From CAWGGS01 sp046704745 (GTDB lineage Bacteria; Desulfobacterota; Desulfobulbia; Desulfobulbales; Desulfocapsaceae): a DNA stretch of 64,000 bases. This document shows, piece by piece, positions 61,860 through 64,000 of the stretch (the first letter of the stretch is position 1; the number at the start of each line of letters is the position of its first letter). The stretch lies in assembly GCA_046704745.1 (NCBI GenBank), contig JBJKRL010000024.1, forward strand, positions 124,001 to 188,000. Direction: 5' to 3'. The position numbers and the translations under genes were made by a program. The notes below the pieces were generated by a model. The model worked only from the letters and a program-made list of their open reading frames with translations. It ran no database searches and was not told where the DNA came from.

Positions 61860-64000
61860 ATGATGTCCTCAACAGAACAGTCGAAAAAAGAAAAGAGTAC
61901 AGGGTTCGGACATGGCGGAAACGTACATAAGCTTAGGCGGATGGATAATCTCAAGTCCGGGGATCTTCTTGACTTCAGCGCCAACATCAATCCCTCGGGC
62001 CCACCGGAATGGCTGCGGGCAACCATAAGTCGGTCCGTCGAAAAGCTGGTCCATTATCCAGACCCGGATTGCCATGATCTGGTTGAATCTATTGCCGATT
62101 ATCTCGGGCTTTCAGTTGATGGAATAGTTCCTGCGAACGGCACAACGGAGCTTCTTTATTACCTTCCAAAAATACTGCCAAAAAAACGAGCCGTTATCCC
62201 GGTTCCTTCTTATATCGATTACATCAAGGTTATGCATCGGGCAGGAAAAGAAGTCGAACTTTTTTTTCTCCTGCCCGAAAATGATTTTTATCTGGATACC
62301 AAGGCTCTTTCCGGTCGGTTGACAGGTGATGAGATTGTCATCATCGGCTCACCCAATAACCCGACCGGTATGGTAGCGGATTCCAGAAAACTCCTCAAAC
62401 TTGCAGGCGACTTTCCGGATACGGTCTTTGTCATTGATGAGGCTTTCCTCGACTTTGTGGTTGAGGGCAAAACGCTTTCCGGATGTTCAGAAAATATAAT
62501 TACCCTGAATTCAATGACCAAATTTTTTGCCGTCCCCGGTTTACGCTTGGGGTATGGTGTATTTCCGCACAAATATGCCGAATCAATGCGCAAGATCATG
62601 CCGCCCTGGTCGGTAAACACCATTGCTCAGGCTGTTGGTGAGCAGGCATTCAAAGATTCAAACTACAGACAGGATTCAATACAGCTTTGCTCAGCGTTGC
62701 GAGAAGAACTCAAAGACGATCTTGGCTTGATAAGAGGACTGAAGATTTTTCCATCCCATGCCAATTATTTACTTTTGCAGCTTAGAGACAACACATCTGC
62801 TGTAAAACTTTCGGAAAAGCTCTTGCAGGATGGTATTGTCATTCGTGTTTGTAAAAATTATCAGGGACTTGACGAGAGTTATTTCCGTGTAGCCGTTCGA
62901 ACGCGGAAAGAAAATGCCTCTCTTGTTCGAGCCCTGGGGAAAATATGTTTGGCTCGAACAGGCAAGGCGGGCAGTATAGGTCCTAAAAAGATCCGTCCGC
63001 TCATGGTGCAGGGGACGTCATCCAACGCAGGAAAGTCCGTATTAGTCACCGCGCTTTGTCGTATACTCCTCCAGGATGGGATTAGAGTCGCGCCTTTCAA
63101 GGCGCAGAACATGTCTCTGAACTCCTTTGTAACTTTAGACGGGTTGGAGATGGGGCGCGCTCAGGTTTCTCAGGCCCAGGCAGCGCGGCTTGATCCTGAC
63201 GCCCGGATGAATCCAATTCTTCTCAAACCGAATTCCGACACCGGTTCCCAGGTGATTGTCAAGGGAGTGCCGGTGGGCAATATGTCTGTTATGGAGTATG
63301 TTGCTTATAAAGACATTGCTTGGAAGGCTGCGTGCGAGAGTTTCGATCAATTGGCGGCTGAATACGAGGCCATTGTCCTGGAAGGGGCCGGATCTCCAGG
63401 AGAAGTTAATCTAAAACATCATGATATCGTAAACATGCGTATGGCAAGGCATGCCGGCGCCAATGTCTTACTGGTGGGTGATATCGACAGGGGAGGTGTC
63501 TATGCTTCTTTTGTCGGGACTATGGAGGTTTTGGCGGAATGGGAAAGAAGATTGGTTGGTGGATTCATCGTTAATAGGTTCCGAGGTCAAGAGTCGCTGC
63601 TTGAACCTGCTCATAGGTATGTACGGGAGCACACTGGAAAGCATGTTGTTGGTGTGGTTCCCTATATTCATGATTTGGGGATTCCTGAAGAGGATTCCGT
63701 TTCCTTTAAGGCGGGCTTGTTTGATATGCCGAGACCGAAAGGTCCTCATGTAGAGATAGCCTTGATCAGTCTCCCTCATATCTCAAACTTCACCGATATC
63801 GAACCCTTTGTTGCCGAACCCGATGTTCATCTCAGAGTAATCACACATCCGCGTGATCTCGGTACACCTGACGCCGTGATTATTCCGGGATCGAAAAATG
63901 TTATCGGGGATTTACAGGCGCTCAAACAAAGCGGATTAGCGGATGCACTCCGTTTTCTGGGAAATGCAGGTTGCGAAATCGTCGGTCTTTGCGGCGGATA
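61860..64000 (+). CDS. cobDQ: CobD-CobQ fusion: threonine-phosphate decarboxylase / cobyric acid synthase, partial
   Basis: One frame is open from ATG 61860 to the right edge (713 codons). Residues 1 to about 370 are a PLP aminotransferase-fold enzyme of the CobD type: FSANINPSGPPEW, GSPNNPTG, IDEAFLDF, and NSMTKFFAVPGLRLGY with the PLP lysine K221. From residue 380 (PLMVQGTSSNAGKS) it is CobQ, with FKAQNMSLNSFV, GDIDRGGVYA and the class I amidotransferase cysteine C711 in GLCGG just before the edge. I read the junction codon by codon and found no stop or shift. CobD makes the aminopropanol-phosphate that later joins the acid CobQ produces. The rest of CobQ lies beyond the window. Confidence 0.9.
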   Translation, partial: MMSSTEQSKKEKSTGFGHGGNVHKLRRMDNLKSGDLLDFSANINPSGPPEWLRATISRSVEKLVHYPDPDCHDLVESIADYLGLSVDGIVPANGTTELLYYLPKILPKKRAVIPVPSYIDYIKVMHRAGKEVELFFLLPENDFYLDTKALSGRLTGDEIVIIGSPNNPTGMVADSRKLLKLAGDFPDTVFVIDEAFLDFVVEGKTLSGCSENIITLNSMTKFFAVPGLRLGYGVFPHKYAESMRKIMPPWSVNTIAQAVGEQAFKDSNYRQDSIQLCSALREELKDDLGLIRGLKIFPSHANYLLLQLRDNTSAVKLSEKLLQDGIVIRVCKNYQGLDESYFRVAVRTRKENASLVRALGKICLARTGKAGSIGPKKIRPLMVQGTSSNAGKSVLVTALCRILLQDGIRVAPFKAQNMSLNSFVTLDGLEMGRAQVSQAQAARLDPDARMNPILLKPNSDTGSQVIVKGVPVGNMSVMEYVAYKDIAWKAACESFDQLAAEYEAIVLEGAGSPGEVNLKHHDIVNMRMARHAGANVLLVGDIDRGGVYASFVGTMEVLAEWERRLVGGFIVNRFRGQESLLEPAHRYVREHTGKHVVGVVPYIHDLGIPEEDSVSFKAGLFDMPRPKGPHVEIALISLPHISNFTDIEPFVAEPDVHLRVITHPRDLGTPDAVIIPGSKNVIGDLQALKQSGLADALRFLGNAGCEIVGLCGG

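Noticed and set aside
1..64000. tRNA, rRNA, CRISPR arrays, transposases, prophage genes
   Set aside because: I looked for tRNA-like TpsiC loops, regularly spaced repeats and transposase or integrase motifs in the gaps and coding regions and found none. The GGTTCGATTAC near 132 has no tRNA fold before it.

Overview
The window looks like a chromosomal segment of a Gram-negative, probably anaerobic bacterium. The mix of genes fits Desulfobacterota, perhaps near the Desulfobulbales. Envelope genes (an LptE-type lipoprotein, an LptF-type permease) show an outer membrane. FchA beside FolD, a B12 cluster, a KamA-type radical SAM enzyme, DUF166 and a long CofD-like protein are typical company in sulfate-reducing lineages. 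No sulfate-reduction or ribosomal RNA gene is present, so the taxonomic placement is inference. Base composition is moderate (low forties percent GC by eye) and uniform. I see no prophage, transposase, CRISPR array, rRNA or tRNA gene.

Layout. 0.2-5.8 kb, mostly plus: yqgE, a YkgJ cysteine-cluster protein, rlmH, rsmJ (minus), a 767-residue CofD-like protein and a single-domain response regulator. 5.8-19.2 kb: hrpA (minus), galU-priA (plus), a cysteine-rich unknown and an HDOD-GGDEF protein (minus), a KamA-family enzyme (minus) and malic enzyme (plus). 19.2-29.9 kb is a long run of minus-strand housekeeping genes: mazG, rpsF-rpsR-DUF2232-rplI, dnaB, leuS, lptE, dusB, fchA-folD. 30-38 kb, plus: an AP2-like small protein, rplU-rpmA, obgE, proB-proA-nadD, a degenerate CheB-like protein and ung. 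38-45.5 kb: a CBS protein with nnr (minus), DUF166 (plus), and rng-M23 peptidase-lptF (minus). 45.7-56.7 kb: an SPL-like radical SAM protein, ssb, a CbpA-type J protein, leuC-leuD (minus), a family-5 solute-binding protein, a cold-shock protein, tsaE, a YcaO-TPR protein and a Sel1 protein. 57-64 kb: a plus-strand cobalamin operon cbiG-cbiH-cobC-cobU-cobT-cobS followed by a gene in which CobD and CobQ are fused; it runs off the right edge.

How the genes work together. rsmJ, rlmH, dusB, hrpA, rng, obgE, tsaE and the ribosomal protein genes serve RNA maturation and translation. priA, dnaB, ssb and ung serve replication and repair. fchA-folD interconvert one-carbon folates. proB-proA-nadD and leuCD are biosynthetic. 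The B12 genes cover corrin-ring steps and nucleotide-loop assembly.

Least ordinary content: (i) a two-copy palindromic intergenic element at 867-1101 and 35869-36055 with near-identical cores and arms that differ in sequence but keep pairing; (ii) two unassigned structured-RNA candidates at 15780-15948 and 48490-48830 whose G-U pairs favour the plus strand; (iii) a CheB-like response regulator with a zinc-ribbon insert and lost catalytic residues; (iv) an LptF permease with a C-terminal Ada-like cysteine domain; (v) an SPL-family radical SAM protein apparently without the catalytic cysteine; (vi) a YcaO-TPR protein with no peptide-maturation neighbours; and (vii) the CobD-CobQ fusion. None of these amounts to a demonstrated new system. 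The repeat and the two RNAs are the observations least explained by known families.
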